NCBI GenBank assembly: GCA_023431055.1
Contig: JAEYXX010000070.1
Location: 1-64,000 of the forward strand
Length of the DNA: 64,000 bases
Direction: 5' to 3'
Source of the DNA: Pseudomonadota bacterium
GTDB taxonomy: Bacteria; Pseudomonadota; Gammaproteobacteria; Pseudomonadales; Pseudomonadaceae
The first letter of the stretch is position 1; the number at the start of each line of letters is the position of its first letter. This document shows positions 45,881-53,920 of this stretch, piece by piece. The notes below the pieces were generated by a model. It was given only the letters and a program-made list of their open reading frames with translations. It searched no databases and was not told the origin of the DNA. The translations under genes were made by a program, and so were the position numbers.

Positions 45881-46432
45881 CTACACCAGCATCGCCTTGG
45901 CCACCTCGCTGCGCGTGCCACGCCCGACCAGACGCTCGACCAGGGTCAGCGCAAAGGCCAGCGCGGTTCCCGGGCCCTGGCTGGTGATGCAGTTGCCGTC
46001 GACCACCACGGCCTCGTCGACGAAAGTGCAACCGCTGAGACGATCACTGAACGCCGGGTAGCAGGTCATGCGCCGCTGCCTGAGCACGCCGTAATTCTGC
46101 AACGCCAACGCCGGTGCGGCGCAGATGGCGGCGAACAGCTCACCGGCCTTGGCCTGCCTGCGCACGCGCTCGGCCAGCGGTTCGAACTCGGCCAGGCGCT
46201 GCGCGCCAGGCATGCCACCGGGCAGGACGATCAGGTCGAAATCCTGGGCCAGCACGTCGACCAGCATGGCGTCGGCCGTCAGACGCGTGCCACGGGCGCA
46301 GGTGATCATCCGCCGCTCTTCGATGCTCGCCACCAGCACCTCCACATCGGCGCGGCGCAGCACGTCGATCAGGGTCACGCATTCCAGATCCTCGACACCA
46401 TCGGCGACGGCAATCAGTGCTCGCTTGCTCAT
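45881..46432 (-). CDS. yajL: YajL/DJ-1 family protein
   Basis: 183-residue DJ-1/PfpI superfamily protein. The reactive nucleophile is Cys104 in FAAICAAPALAL, with the conserved acidic partner near Glu14/Glu17 (DGVEDLECVT). YajL is described as a chaperone/deglycase-like stress protein; the deglycase activity is debated. Length and motifs fit YajL better than PfpI proteases. A GGAG site precedes the ATG. It lies alone, diverging from the purine permease gene. Confidence 0.9.
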   Translation of the reverse strand: MSKRALIAVADGVEDLECVTLIDVLRRADVEVLVASIEERRMITCARGTRLTADAMLVDVLAQDFDLIVLPGGMPGAQRLAEFEPLAERVRRQAKAGELFAAICAAPALALQNYGVLRQRRMTCYPAFSDRLSGCTFVDEAVVVDGNCITSQGPGTALAFALTLVERLVGRGTRSEVAKAMLV

Positions 46433-46500
46433 TTTTCAACTCCTTCAGGCACAGAACGAAACTGTCCGACCGGTCATGAAAAGGCCGAAAAGACCATAAA

Positions 46501-46529
46501 TTCACCCGGCAAAACCTTGCTGGTATGAT
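46501..46529 (+). promoter_or_regulatory. Candidate sigma-70 promoter of the purine permease gene
   Basis: TTCACC (-35, 4/6) and TATGAT (-10, 5/6) are separated by 17 bp, about 103 bp before the ATG. No purine riboswitch-like structure was recognised in the leader. Confidence 0.55.
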
Positions 46530-46631
46530 GCGCGGCTTTTGCGAGACCGAGCAATTTTCCGGCCCGTACGGACGAATGTGCTTTGCTTTCTGCAGACCAA
46601 TTTCGGCGCGTTCGCGCCTCGGGGAGCCACC

Positions 46632-47924
46632 ATGCTGGAAAGACTGTTCCAACTCAAAGCCCACAACACCACGGTGCGCACCGAGATACTGGCCGGGATC
46701 ACCACCTTCCTGACCATGGCCTACATTCTCTTCGTCAACCCCAACATGCTGGCCGAGACCGGCATGGACCACGGCGCGGTGTTCGTCGCCACCTGTCTGG
46801 CTGCCGCCATCGGCTCGCTGGTGATGGGCCTGCTGGCCAACTACCCGATCGCCCTGGCGCCGGGCATGGGCCTCAACGCCTTCTTCACCTACACCGTGGT
46901 GATGACCATGGGCTACAGCTGGCAGACCGCCCTGGGCGCGGTGTTCCTCTCCGGCGCGATCTTCTTTTTGCTGTCGATCTTCAAAATTCGCGAGTGGATC
47001 ATCAACAGCATCCCCCTCGCTCTGCGCGCCGGCATCGCCGCCGGTATCGGTCTGTTCCTGGCGATCATCGCGCTGAAGAACGCCGGTATCGTGGTCGATC
47101 ATCCGGCCACCCTGGTCGGCCTCGGCGACATGAGCCAGGGCGGCGCGCTACTGGCCTGCCTGGGCTTTTTCGTCATCGCGGCGCTGGCCTATCGCAAGGT
47201 CACCGGCGCGGTGATGATCGGCATCCTGCTGGTCACCGGCCTGTCCATCGCGCTCGGCCTGTCCGAGCTGCCGGGCGTGATCTCCATGCCGCCGTCGCTG
47301 ATGCCGACCCTGCTGCAGCTGGATATCGCCGGTGCACTGGATATCGGCCTGGTCAGCGTGATCTTCGCCTTTCTCTTCGTCGACCTGTTCGACACTTCCG
47401 GCACCCTGGTGGGCGTCGCGCAGAAGGCCGACCTGCTGGACAAGGACGGCAAGATGCCACGCCTGGGCCGCGCCCTGCTGGCTGACAGCACCGCGACCAT
47501 GGCCGGCGCCGCGCTGGGCACCAGCACCACCACCAGCTACATCGAATCGGCGGCCGGCATCAGCGCTGGCGGGCGTACCGGCCTGACCGCCTGCGTGGTC
47601 GCCGCGCTGTTTTTGCTCAGCCTGTTCTTCGCCCCGCTGGCCGGCTCGGTGCCAGCCTACGCCACCGCTCCGGCGCTGCTGTTCGTCGCGGTATTGATGA
47701 TGAGCAGCCTGGCGCAGATCGACTGGGACGACCTGACCGTCGCCGCGCCGGTGGTAGTGGCCGCCCTGGCCATGCCGCTGACCTTCTCCATCGCCAACGG
47801 CATCGCCTTCGGCTTCATCGCCTGGACCGCGGTCAAGGTGCTGTCCGGCCGCTGGCGTGAACTGAACCCGGCGATGTGGGTGCTCTCTGCCCTGTTCATC
47901 GTCAAGCTGGCCTACTTCGCCTGA
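46632..47924 (+). CDS. NCS2-family purine permease (AzgA/GhxP-like)
   Basis: 430-residue membrane transporter with about twelve helices, of the AzgA branch of nucleobase permeases (hypoxanthine, guanine or adenine uptake with protons). Signatures: TTFLTMAYILFVNPNML near the start, ALAPGMGLNAFFTY, and LFDTSGTLVG in the second half followed by GTSTTTSYIESAAGI. Exact purine preference cannot be read from sequence. The ATG at 46632 has GGGGAG upstream; about 30 preceding in-frame residues look non-coding. Confidence 0.92.
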   Translation: MLERLFQLKAHNTTVRTEILAGITTFLTMAYILFVNPNMLAETGMDHGAVFVATCLAAAIGSLVMGLLANYPIALAPGMGLNAFFTYTVVMTMGYSWQTALGAVFLSGAIFFLLSIFKIREWIINSIPLALRAGIAAGIGLFLAIIALKNAGIVVDHPATLVGLGDMSQGGALLACLGFFVIAALAYRKVTGAVMIGILLVTGLSIALGLSELPGVISMPPSLMPTLLQLDIAGALDIGLVSVIFAFLFVDLFDTSGTLVGVAQKADLLDKDGKMPRLGRALLADSTATMAGAALGTSTTTSYIESAAGISAGGRTGLTACVVAALFLLSLFFAPLAGSVPAYATAPALLFVAVLMMSSLAQIDWDDLTVAAPVVVAALAMPLTFSIANGIAFGFIAWTAVKVLSGRWRELNPAMWVLSALFIVKLAYFA

Positions 47925-47943
47925 TCACCGGATATCTCGAGGC

Positions 47944-48014
47944 GTAGGGTGGACATCGCTTTTCATGTCCACCAATACCGTCTCTCCGGCCACGCAAACG
48001 CGTGGATGAAAAGC
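47944..48014. repeat. REP-like palindrome (GTAGGGTGGA family)
   Basis: GTAGGGTGGACAT / ATGTCCACC arms form a hairpin at 47944-47973; GCGTGGATGAAAAGC at 48000-48014 is the reverse complement of a variant of the same arm. It is related to the dppB-dppC repeat at 39979-40053. Confidence 0.65.
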
Positions 48015-48112
48015 ACAATCAACTCACGGCGCAACGCCGACGAGTAACCCAAGGCACAGGGCCCCCGCCTCCGCTACAATGGCGCCCCGTTTTCCTGCCC
48101 CATGAGTGACCG

Positions 48113-49201
48113 ATGAGCCGCCCCGCATTCGACCCCGCCACCTACGAAGCCCAACTCGCCGAGAAGAAGGCCCGTCTGGTCGAATTGCTGGCGCCCTTCG
48201 CCGCACCCGAGCCTGTGGTATTCGACTCGCCGCGCGAGCATTACCGCATGCGCGCCGAGTTCCGCCTGTGGCGTGAAGACGGTCAACGCCACTACGCCAT
48301 GTTCGCCCCAGGCGACAAGCACACGCCGATACTGCTCGACGACTTCCCCATCGCCAGCCTGCGCATCAACGAGCTGATGCCGCGTCTGCGCGCCGCCTGG
48401 CAAGCCAGCGAAACGCTGTCGTTCAAGCTGTTCCAGGTGGAGTTCCTCACTACTCTGGCCGGCGACGCACTGATCACCCTGGCCTACCATCGCCCGCTGG
48501 ACGAAGCCTGGCAGGCCGAGGCGGAGAAACTGGCCGCCGAGCTGAACGTCAGCCTGGTCGGCCGTTCACGCGGCCAGCGCCTGGTGATCGGCCGCGACTA
48601 CGTGGAAGAGGAGCTGAACGTGGCCGGGCGCACATTCCGCTATCGCCAGCCGGAAGGCGCTTTTACCCAGCCCAACGGCCGGGTGTGCGAGAAGATGCTG
48701 GGTTGGGCCCATGACGTGCTCGGCGAGCGCGACGACGACCTGCTGGAGCTGTACTGTGGCAACGGCAACTTCACCCTGCCGCTGGCCACCCGCGTGCGCC
48801 GCGTGCTGGCCACCGAGATCAGCAAGACCTCGGTGAACGCTGCCCTGGCCAACCTGGCTGACAACGGTGTGGACAATGTCGAGCTGGTGCGCCTGTCCGC
48901 CGAGGAGCTGACCCAGGCGCTTAACGAGGTGCGCCCGTTCCGCCGCCTGGCCGGCATCGACCTGAAAAGCTACGACTTCGGCAGCGTCTTCGTCGACCCG
49001 CCACGCGCCGGCATGGACCGGGACACCTGCGAGCTGACTCGCCGTTTCCAGCGCATCCTGTACATCTCCTGCAACCCGGAGACCCTGGCCGCCAACATCG
49101 CCCAGCTCGATGACACTCACAAGATCACGCGCTGCGCGCTGTTCGACCAGTTCCCCTACACCCACCATATGGAAGCGGGTGTGTTGCTGGAACGGCGCTG
49201 A
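48113..49201 (+). CDS. trmA: TrmA, tRNA (uracil-54-C5)-methyltransferase
   Basis: 362-residue enzyme making ribothymidine (m5U54) in tRNA with S-adenosylmethionine. The SAM-binding motif is [13 protein letters not shown], the catalytic nucleophile Cys sits in [12 protein letters not shown], and [10 protein letters not shown] is present. The length fits TrmA rather than RlmD, and there is no TRAM domain. The start is ATG at 48113 ([10 protein letters not shown]). A TACAAT at 48075-48080 may be its -10 element. Confidence 0.96.
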   Translation: MSRPAFDPATYEAQLAEKKARLVELLAPFAAPEPVVFDSPREHYRMRAEFRLWREDGQRHYAMFAPGDKHTPILLDDFPIASLRINELMPRLRAAWQASETLSFKLFQVEFLTTLAGDALITLAYHRPLDEAWQAEAEKLAAELNVSLVGRSRGQRLVIGRDYVEEELNVAGRTFRYRQPEGAFTQPNGRVCEKMLGWAHDVLGERDDDLLELYCGNGNFTLPLATRVRRVLATEISKTSVNAALANLADNGVDNVELVRLSAEELTQALNEVRPFRRLAGIDLKSYDFGSVFVDPPRAGMDRDTCELTRRFQRILYISCNPETLAANIAQLDDTHKITRCALFDQFPYTHHMEAGVLLERR

Positions 49202-49228
49202 GCCGCCCCTTGTCGCCCAGACTGCGGC

Positions 49229-49612
49229 TCAGCGTGACAAGCCGCGCAGCGCCCACCAGGCCAGTAGAGCCGAAACCGCTTCGAGCAGCAGCGCGTAGAG
49301 GTTGAAGGTCTGCTGCGCGCCGCCGTCGAGCCACAACCCGGCGAGGCGCGCCAGGGCCAGCACGCCGTACAGCAGCACCAGCAGGATCAGCGCCGGACGC
49401 AGCAGGTCCAGGCGTAGCAGCGCCATCGCCAGATAGGCCGCCAGCCCCAGCTGCAGCCCACCATAGTAGGCGCGCACTTCGGTCACTGCGGCGTTGCCCA
49501 TCAGCAGCGCACCGCTGAAGCTGGCCATCTCCTCGGGCCGAATGAAGTACGCCAGCCCCAGTACGGCAAGGGCTGCGATCTGGATCAGCAGAACGATTCG
49601 AGCGAACAGCAT
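49229..49612 (-). CDS. DUF4345-family small membrane protein
   Basis: 127-residue protein with four predicted hydrophobic helices. The AVTEVRAYYGGLQLGLA motif marks the DUF4345 family, whose function is unknown. The ATG at 49612 (MLFARIVLL) has GGGAG at ideal spacing; a GTG at 49636 would add eight polar residues and is rejected. It converges with trmA and diverges from the DUF411 gene. Confidence 0.8.
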   Translation of the reverse strand: MLFARIVLLIQIAALAVLGLAYFIRPEEMASFSGALLMGNAAVTEVRAYYGGLQLGLAAYLAMALLRLDLLRPALILLVLLYGVLALARLAGLWLDGGAQQTFNLYALLLEAVSALLAWWALRGLSR

Positions 49613-49738
49613 CAGCGGCTCCCGGACATTGACCACTCACGCAGCATAGGCGCCGCCTGTCGCGACGCATAGTCGCAATCACTTGGGCCGTGCCTGCCGC
49701 AGCGCTATGCTGTGCGCTCGTTCATCTGGAGCCCTGCC

Positions 49739-50173
49739 ATGCGTCGTTCCCTGCTCGCCCTCTTCCTCGTCTCCGGCCTGGCTCATGCCAGCGAGCCTTT
49801 GACCATCGACGTTCACCGCGACGCCAATTGCGGCTGCTGCAAGGCCTGGATCAGCCATCTGCAGGACAACGGCTTCACCGTCAACGACCATGTCGAGGCC
49901 GACATGAGCGCCGTGAAACAGAAGCTTGGCGTGCCGCCGCGCCTGGCGTCCTGTCACACCGGCGTGATCGACGGCAAGTTCGTCGAAGGGCATGTGCCGG
50001 CAGCGGACATTCTCAAGCTGCGCGAACGCGCGGACCTGATCGGCGCTGCCGTACCCGGTATGCCCATGGGGTCGCCGGGCATGGAATATGGCGACCGTGT
50101 CGATGCCTATCAGGTCATCGGCCTGGATCAGGATCGCAAGGATCAGTTGCTCAGCGACTACCCAGCCAACTGA
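49739..50173 (+). CDS. DUF411-family periplasmic metal-binding protein
   Basis: 144-residue exported protein with a signal peptide of about 18 residues (LLALFLVSGLAHA). The putative metal site NCGCCKAW has Cys31, Cys33 and Cys34; a further Cys occurs in LASCHTGVI. DUF411 genes often lie beside copper-resistance genes, so copper binding is likely but inferred; the copper locus here is 3.4 kb away. GGAG stands 8 bases before the ATG. The next gene starts 51 bp later. Confidence 0.85.
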   Translation: MRRSLLALFLVSGLAHASEPLTIDVHRDANCGCCKAWISHLQDNGFTVNDHVEADMSAVKQKLGVPPRLASCHTGVIDGKFVEGHVPAADILKLRERADLIGAAVPGMPMGSPGMEYGDRVDAYQVIGLDQDRKDQLLSDYPAN

Positions 50174-50223
50174 GCCTGCATCGACGGCTACACTGCAGCG
50201 ATCAGCAACCCGGGAGTGCAACC

Positions 50224-51084
50224 ATGCGCTGGCAACGCGGTAGACGCAGTGACAACGTGGTGGACGCGCGCGGCCGCTCCGGCCGGCGCCTCGGTGGCGG
50301 CCTGAGCCTGGGCGGCGTGGCGCTGATCGTCATCTTCGGCCTGCTGACCGGGCAGGACCCGCTGCAGATTCTCGGCCAGATAGCCGGCCAAGCCACCCAG
50401 CCACAGGTCGCGCAGACACAAAGCGCACCGCCAGCCGATGACCAACAGAGCGAGTTCGTCCGCGCCATTCTCGGCGACACAGAAGACACCTGGCGCGAGC
50501 TGTTCCAGCAGGCCGGCCAGCAGTATCGCGATCCGCAACTGGTGCTGTTCTCCGGCGGGGTCAATTCGGCCTGCGGCTTCGCCAGCTCGGCAGTCGGCCC
50601 CTTCTATTGCCCTGGCGATCAGCGCGTGTACCTGGACATGGCGTTCTTTCGCGAGATGGAGCAGCGTTTCTCCGCTGCCGGTGACTTCGCGCAGGCCTAC
50701 GTGATCGCCCACGAGGTCGGCCACCACGTGCAGACGCTGCTGGGCGTGTCGGCCAAGGTCAATGCAGCGCGCCAGCGCGGCGAACGCGTAGAGGGTGATG
50801 GCGGCCTGCTGGTGCGCCAGGAACTGCAGGCCGACTGCCTGGCCGGGGTCTGGGCGCATCACGCGCAACGCCGGCATGACTGGCTGGAGGCCGGCGACTT
50901 GGAAGAGGCGCTGAACGCGGCCAGCGCCATTGGCGATGATCGCCTGCAGAAGCAGGCACGTGGCCAGGTGGTGCCGGACGCCTTCACCCATGGCACCTCG
51001 CAGCAGCGCGTGCGCTGGTTCAGCACCGGCTTCGAGAGCGGACAGCCGGGGCGTTGTGACACGTTCAAGGCGGCCCGCCTGTAA
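50224..51084 (+). CDS. ypfJ: YpfJ-type neutral zinc metallopeptidase
   Basis: 286-residue protein with one membrane helix (about residues 25-43, LGGGLSLGGVALIVIFGLL) and a large outer domain. The zinc site is HEVGHH, with a downstream ELQADCLAG helix carrying the third ligand. The arginine-rich N-terminus (MRWQRGRRSDNVVDARGRSG) is typical of the YpfJ/zinc_peptidase family. Substrates are unknown. A Gln/Ala/Pro linker joins the helix to the peptidase domain. Confidence 0.9.
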   Translation: MRWQRGRRSDNVVDARGRSGRRLGGGLSLGGVALIVIFGLLTGQDPLQILGQIAGQATQPQVAQTQSAPPADDQQSEFVRAILGDTEDTWRELFQQAGQQYRDPQLVLFSGGVNSACGFASSAVGPFYCPGDQRVYLDMAFFREMEQRFSAAGDFAQAYVIAHEVGHHVQTLLGVSAKVNAARQRGERVEGDGGLLVRQELQADCLAGVWAHHAQRRHDWLEAGDLEEALNAASAIGDDRLQKQARGQVVPDAFTHGTSQQRVRWFSTGFESGQPGRCDTFKAARL

Positions 51085-51093
51085 CGCGCCGGG

Positions 51094-52263
51094 TCAGATC
51101 GCGAAACGCCTGCTCCACCAGGCGAAACCGGCTGCTGCCGCACCACAGAGGGCAATCACCAGCGCCATGGGCATGGCCGAACCATCATGCAGGAAGGCCA
51201 CCAAAGCCGAAGCACTGGCCGCCACGCTGAACTGCATGCTACCCAGCAAGCCCGACGCGCTGCCAGCATGACGGCCCTGACCGGCCATGGCGCAAGCCGT
51301 GGCATTGGGCAGCACGCAACCGAGGCTGGCGACGCAGATGAACAACGGCACCATCAGCGGCCACAGCTGCACCGGTTGCCACAAGGCCAGCACCAGCAGG
51401 CACAGGCCGCTGGCCAGGTACACCAGCACCATGCGCCGCAGCCACAGCGCCGGGCCGCCGCGCAGCACCAGGCGCGCGTTGACCTGCGCCATGATCACGA
51501 AGCCCGCCGCATTGCTGCCGAACAGCCAGCCGTAGTGTTCGGCCGGCACGCCATACAGCTCGATGAAGACGAAGGGCGAACCGGCGATGTAGGCGAACAT
51601 ACCGGCCATGGCGACTCCACCGGCCAGGCTGTAGCCCATGAACGGCGCGTTACCCAGCAGCGCGCGGTACTGGCCGAAGGCACCGCTCAGCGGCGCCGGC
51701 TGCAGGTGCTGCGGACGCGTCTCCGGCAACCACAGCAGCACGGCCAGCAGGCACAACCCGGCAAAGATCGCCAGGCTGTGGAAAATCGACGGCCAGCCCA
51801 GGGTATTCAACAGCAGCCCGCCCCCCAGAGGCGCGAGGATAGGTGCCAGGCCCATCACCAGCACCAGTTGCGAGAATACCTTGGCCGAAGCCAGCGGATC
51901 GCACAGATCGCGCACCACCGCGCGGGTGATCACCATGCCGGCACACCCGCCGAGAGCCTGCACGAAGCGCGCGCCGATCAGCCATTCCAGGCTTGGCGCC
52001 AACGCGCAGGCCAGCGAGGCGAGAGTGAACAGCGCCACCCCGACCAGCAGCGGCACGCGGCGGCCGTAGCGGTCCGCCAAGGGCCCGTAGAACAGCTGGC
52101 CAATGGCGATGCCGACGAAATAAGCCGCCAGCGACAACTGGACATGTTCGACGTCGGTGCCGAACTGCCGGGCCAGTGTGGGGAAACTCGGTAGGTAGAA
52201 ATCGATGGCCAAGGGACCGAAGGCGCTGAGCGCGCCCAGAATCAGAAGGGTTCGCAGGTTCAT
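51094..52263 (-). CDS. Bcr/CflA-family drug efflux transporter
   Basis: 389-residue major facilitator with twelve predicted helices. The family motif is visible in loop 2-3 (GPLADRYGRRVPLLVG), plus the early DFYLPSFPTLARQFG. Homologues export bicyclomycin, chloramphenicol and sulphonamides. It diverges from a TetR regulator 229 bp away, the usual plan for a self-regulated pump. A perfect palindrome TTAGCCGGCTAA lies 19 bp before the start. Confidence 0.92.
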   Translation of the reverse strand: MNLRTLLILGALSAFGPLAIDFYLPSFPTLARQFGTDVEHVQLSLAAYFVGIAIGQLFYGPLADRYGRRVPLLVGVALFTLASLACALAPSLEWLIGARFVQALGGCAGMVITRAVVRDLCDPLASAKVFSQLVLVMGLAPILAPLGGGLLLNTLGWPSIFHSLAIFAGLCLLAVLLWLPETRPQHLQPAPLSGAFGQYRALLGNAPFMGYSLAGGVAMAGMFAYIAGSPFVFIELYGVPAEHYGWLFGSNAAGFVIMAQVNARLVLRGGPALWLRRMVLVYLASGLCLLVLALWQPVQLWPLMVPLFICVASLGCVLPNATACAMAGQGRHAGSASGLLGSMQFSVAASASALVAFLHDGSAMPMALVIALCGAAAAGFAWWSRRFAI

Positions 52264-52281
52264 GAATAGTCCGCAGATTTG

Positions 52282-52293
52282 TTAGCCGGCTAA
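52282..52293 (-). promoter_or_regulatory. Candidate operator of the Bcr/CflA gene
   Basis: Perfect 12-bp palindrome TTAGCCGGCTAA, 19 bp before the pump start codon and 200 bp from the TetR gene. On the minus strand the context GATTAGCCGGCTAACAAA matches 14 of 18 bases of the site before the AEC transporter. Confidence 0.55.
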
Positions 52294-52492
52294 TCATCTC
52301 ATCGATAGCCACGCCCATCAAAGGCCAGGCTCTGCCGATTCATCGCCCCCTTCCTGCGTCTGCCCTCTGCCGCATCGGTTGGCGCTCCGTGCAACTGACA
52401 GGACATGGCAATCAGGCAGTAGGCCACCAGCAAACCGGGCAAAATCGGTAAACTCGTCAAACCCTGAGCCTAGACCACTCAACCGGATCGCC

Positions 52493-53137
52493 ATGCGTAG
52501 AACCAAAGAAGATGCGGAGAAAACCCGCAGCGCCATCCTCGCCGCCGCAGAACAGCTGTTTCTCGAACGTGGGGTCGCCCACACCAGCCTCGAGCACATC
52601 GCCCGGCATGCAGGGGTAACGCGCGGCGCGGTCTACTGGCACTTTCAGAACAAGGCGCATCTGTTCCACGAAATGCTCAACCAGGTACGCCTGCCGCTGG
52701 AGCCGTTGGCCCAGCAACTGGCTGCCGTCGATGGCCTGTCATCGCTGCAGTTGTTGCGTGACCTGTGCATCGAGGCCATGGCCAATCTGGTTCTGGATGA
52801 ACAACGGCGGCGCATCCTCACCGTGTTGCTGCGTCGCTGCGAATTCACCGAGGAGCTGCGCGAGGCCGAGGAGCGTCATGAGACCTTCGTCAACCAGTTC
52901 ATCGCCCTGTGCGAGCAGCAGTTCGCCCTGCCGACGGTGCAAACGCACCTGCAGCCCGGCATCACCCCGCGTCTGGCGTCGCGCACGCTGCACGCACTGA
53001 TCGTCGGCCTGTTCAGCGACTGGCTGCGCGATCCCAATCTGTTCGACGCCCAGACCGACACCCCGGCCATGGTCGACAGCTGCTTTCGCGGCCTGCTGCG
53101 GCAGTGGCCGTGGATTGAATCGGATCGCTCCAGCTGA
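52493..53137 (+). CDS. TetR-family regulator of the AcrR/TtgR type
   Basis: 214-residue repressor with an N-terminal helix-turn-helix (about residues 10-55: TRSAILAAAEQLFLERG, TSLEHIARHAGVTRGAVYWHF) typical of multidrug-pump regulators. The ligand domain ends near the C-terminus. The ATG at 52493 (MRRTKEDAEKT) gives the AcrR-type start; earlier codons look non-coding. It is divergent from the Bcr/CflA pump and so probably regulates it. Confidence 0.9.
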   Translation: MRRTKEDAEKTRSAILAAAEQLFLERGVAHTSLEHIARHAGVTRGAVYWHFQNKAHLFHEMLNQVRLPLEPLAQQLAAVDGLSSLQLLRDLCIEAMANLVLDEQRRRILTVLLRRCEFTEELREAEERHETFVNQFIALCEQQFALPTVQTHLQPGITPRLASRTLHALIVGLFSDWLRDPNLFDAQTDTPAMVDSCFRGLLRQWPWIESDRSS

Positions 53138-53142
53138 CGCGT

Positions 53143-53165
53143 GTTGCGCCCTACGCGGGCGCAAC
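53143..53165. terminator. Hairpin between the TetR gene and copZ
   Basis: A 9-bp perfect stem (GTTGCGCCC / GGGCGCAAC) with a TACGC loop overlaps the copZ stop and lies 5 bp past the TetR gene. It could terminate both converging genes; no U-tract is seen. Confidence 0.5.
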
Positions 53166-53348
53166 CTCGTAACCCTCTTCAGCAATGGCGGCCTCTATCC
53201 GCTCGGCCTCCAGGCTGCTTTCCACGCGCACCAACTGCGCAGCCAGATCGACTTCGACCCTGGCCACAGGATCCAGCGCCTGGATCGCCTGAGAGATGGC
53301 CCGCACGCAATGACCGCACGACATTCCGCTAACCTTGAACTGCTGCAT
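53151..53348 (-). CDS. copZ: CopZ-like copper chaperone
   Basis: 65-residue cytoplasmic heavy-metal-associated (HMA) domain with the binding motif GMSCGHC (Cys11, Cys14). It would carry Cu+ to the CopA ATPase or buffer it. The ATG at 53348 (MQQFKVSGMS) has AAGGAG upstream. A CueR-type operator lies 35-65 bp before it, in the right orientation, so it should be copper-induced. Confidence 0.92.
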   Translation of the reverse strand: MQQFKVSGMSCGHCVRAISQAIQALDPVARVEVDLAAQLVRVESSLEAERIEAAIAEEGYEVAPA

Positions 53349-53382
53349 CTGCTGACTCCTTGAAGTGATTGGCGATGGGTGT

Positions 53383-53413
53383 AGTCTCGACCTTGCCACG
53401 ATGGCAAGGTCAA
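53383..53413 (-). promoter_or_regulatory. CueR-type operator/promoter of copZ
   Basis: On the minus strand a TTGACC -35 element is followed by the perfect dyad CCTTGCC-ATCGT-GGCAAGG inside a 19-bp spacer and a weak -10 (GAGACT). The long spacer with a central dyad is the hallmark of MerR-family activation; the sequence matches copper-responsive CueR sites. Confidence 0.8.
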
Positions 53414-53463
53414 GCCCCCTGCCTCATTCGTTCCGCCCCGGTTTCTGCACGAGGACCCTCGTC

Positions 53464-53856
53464 ATGCGCCTGCTCCTTCCCACCCTGGCCTTGTTGCTGG
53501 CGCCTCTGGCACTGGCTGAACCTTTGGCACCGCTGCCTTCGACGACACAGGGCGAGGGTTACGCGGTACTGATCGTGTCGCGCGAGCGTCTGGAGGTCGC
53601 GACCACCTGCGAAGTCGCGCTGTATCTGCACGACCAATTGGCCGCACGGCTGCACCAGGGCCAATCGGTGTCCTTCAACCTGCCGCCGGGCAAGGTTTCG
53701 TTGCGCCTCGGCCTGACGGGCACAGGCCGGTGCCAGGACGGCATCGCCCAGCTGTACGGGCAATCGCTGGACCTGTATGCGGGCGAAGTGCGTCGTTACC
53801 GCATCGCCATGGGCAGTGACGGCCTGCGACTGCATGCCGCGCCTGCGCTGAACTGA
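53464..53856 (+). CDS. Exported protein of unknown function in the copper locus
   Basis: 130-residue protein with a clear signal peptide (LLLPTLALLLAPLALA, cleavage about residue 18). The mature part is beta-rich with two Cys (TTCEVALYL and GRCQDG) that could form a disulphide, and a LNLPPGKVSLRL-like turn. It has no Met- or His-rich copper motif. I do not recognise the family. It lies between copZ and copA, reading towards copA, whose operator starts 5 bp after the stop. A role in copper handling is only suggested by position. Confidence 0.7.
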   Translation: MRLLLPTLALLLAPLALAEPLAPLPSTTQGEGYAVLIVSRERLEVATTCEVALYLHDQLAARLHQGQSVSFNLPPGKVSLRLGLTGTGRCQDGIAQLYGQSLDLYAGEVRRYRIAMGSDGLRLHAAPALN

Positions 53857-53860
53857 AGGC

Positions 53861-53891
53861 TTGACCTTACCATGGGGTCAAGGTTGATCCT
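53861..53891 (+). promoter_or_regulatory. CueR-type operator/promoter of copA
   Basis: TTGACC (-35) and GATCCT (-10, 3/6) are separated by 19 bp. The spacer holds an imperfect dyad ACCTTACC...GTCAAGGT. It starts 5 bp after the upstream gene and ends 30 bp before copA. Confidence 0.7.
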
Positions 53892-53920
53892 GTAGCCACC
53901 ACGTTACAGGGAGCCGAACC

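Noticed and set aside
53383..53413. Use of the copZ operator as a promoter for the unknown exported protein in the plus direction
   Set aside because: Reading in the plus direction gives TCGACC and AAGCCC at the required positions, a poor promoter; the orientation clearly favours copZ.
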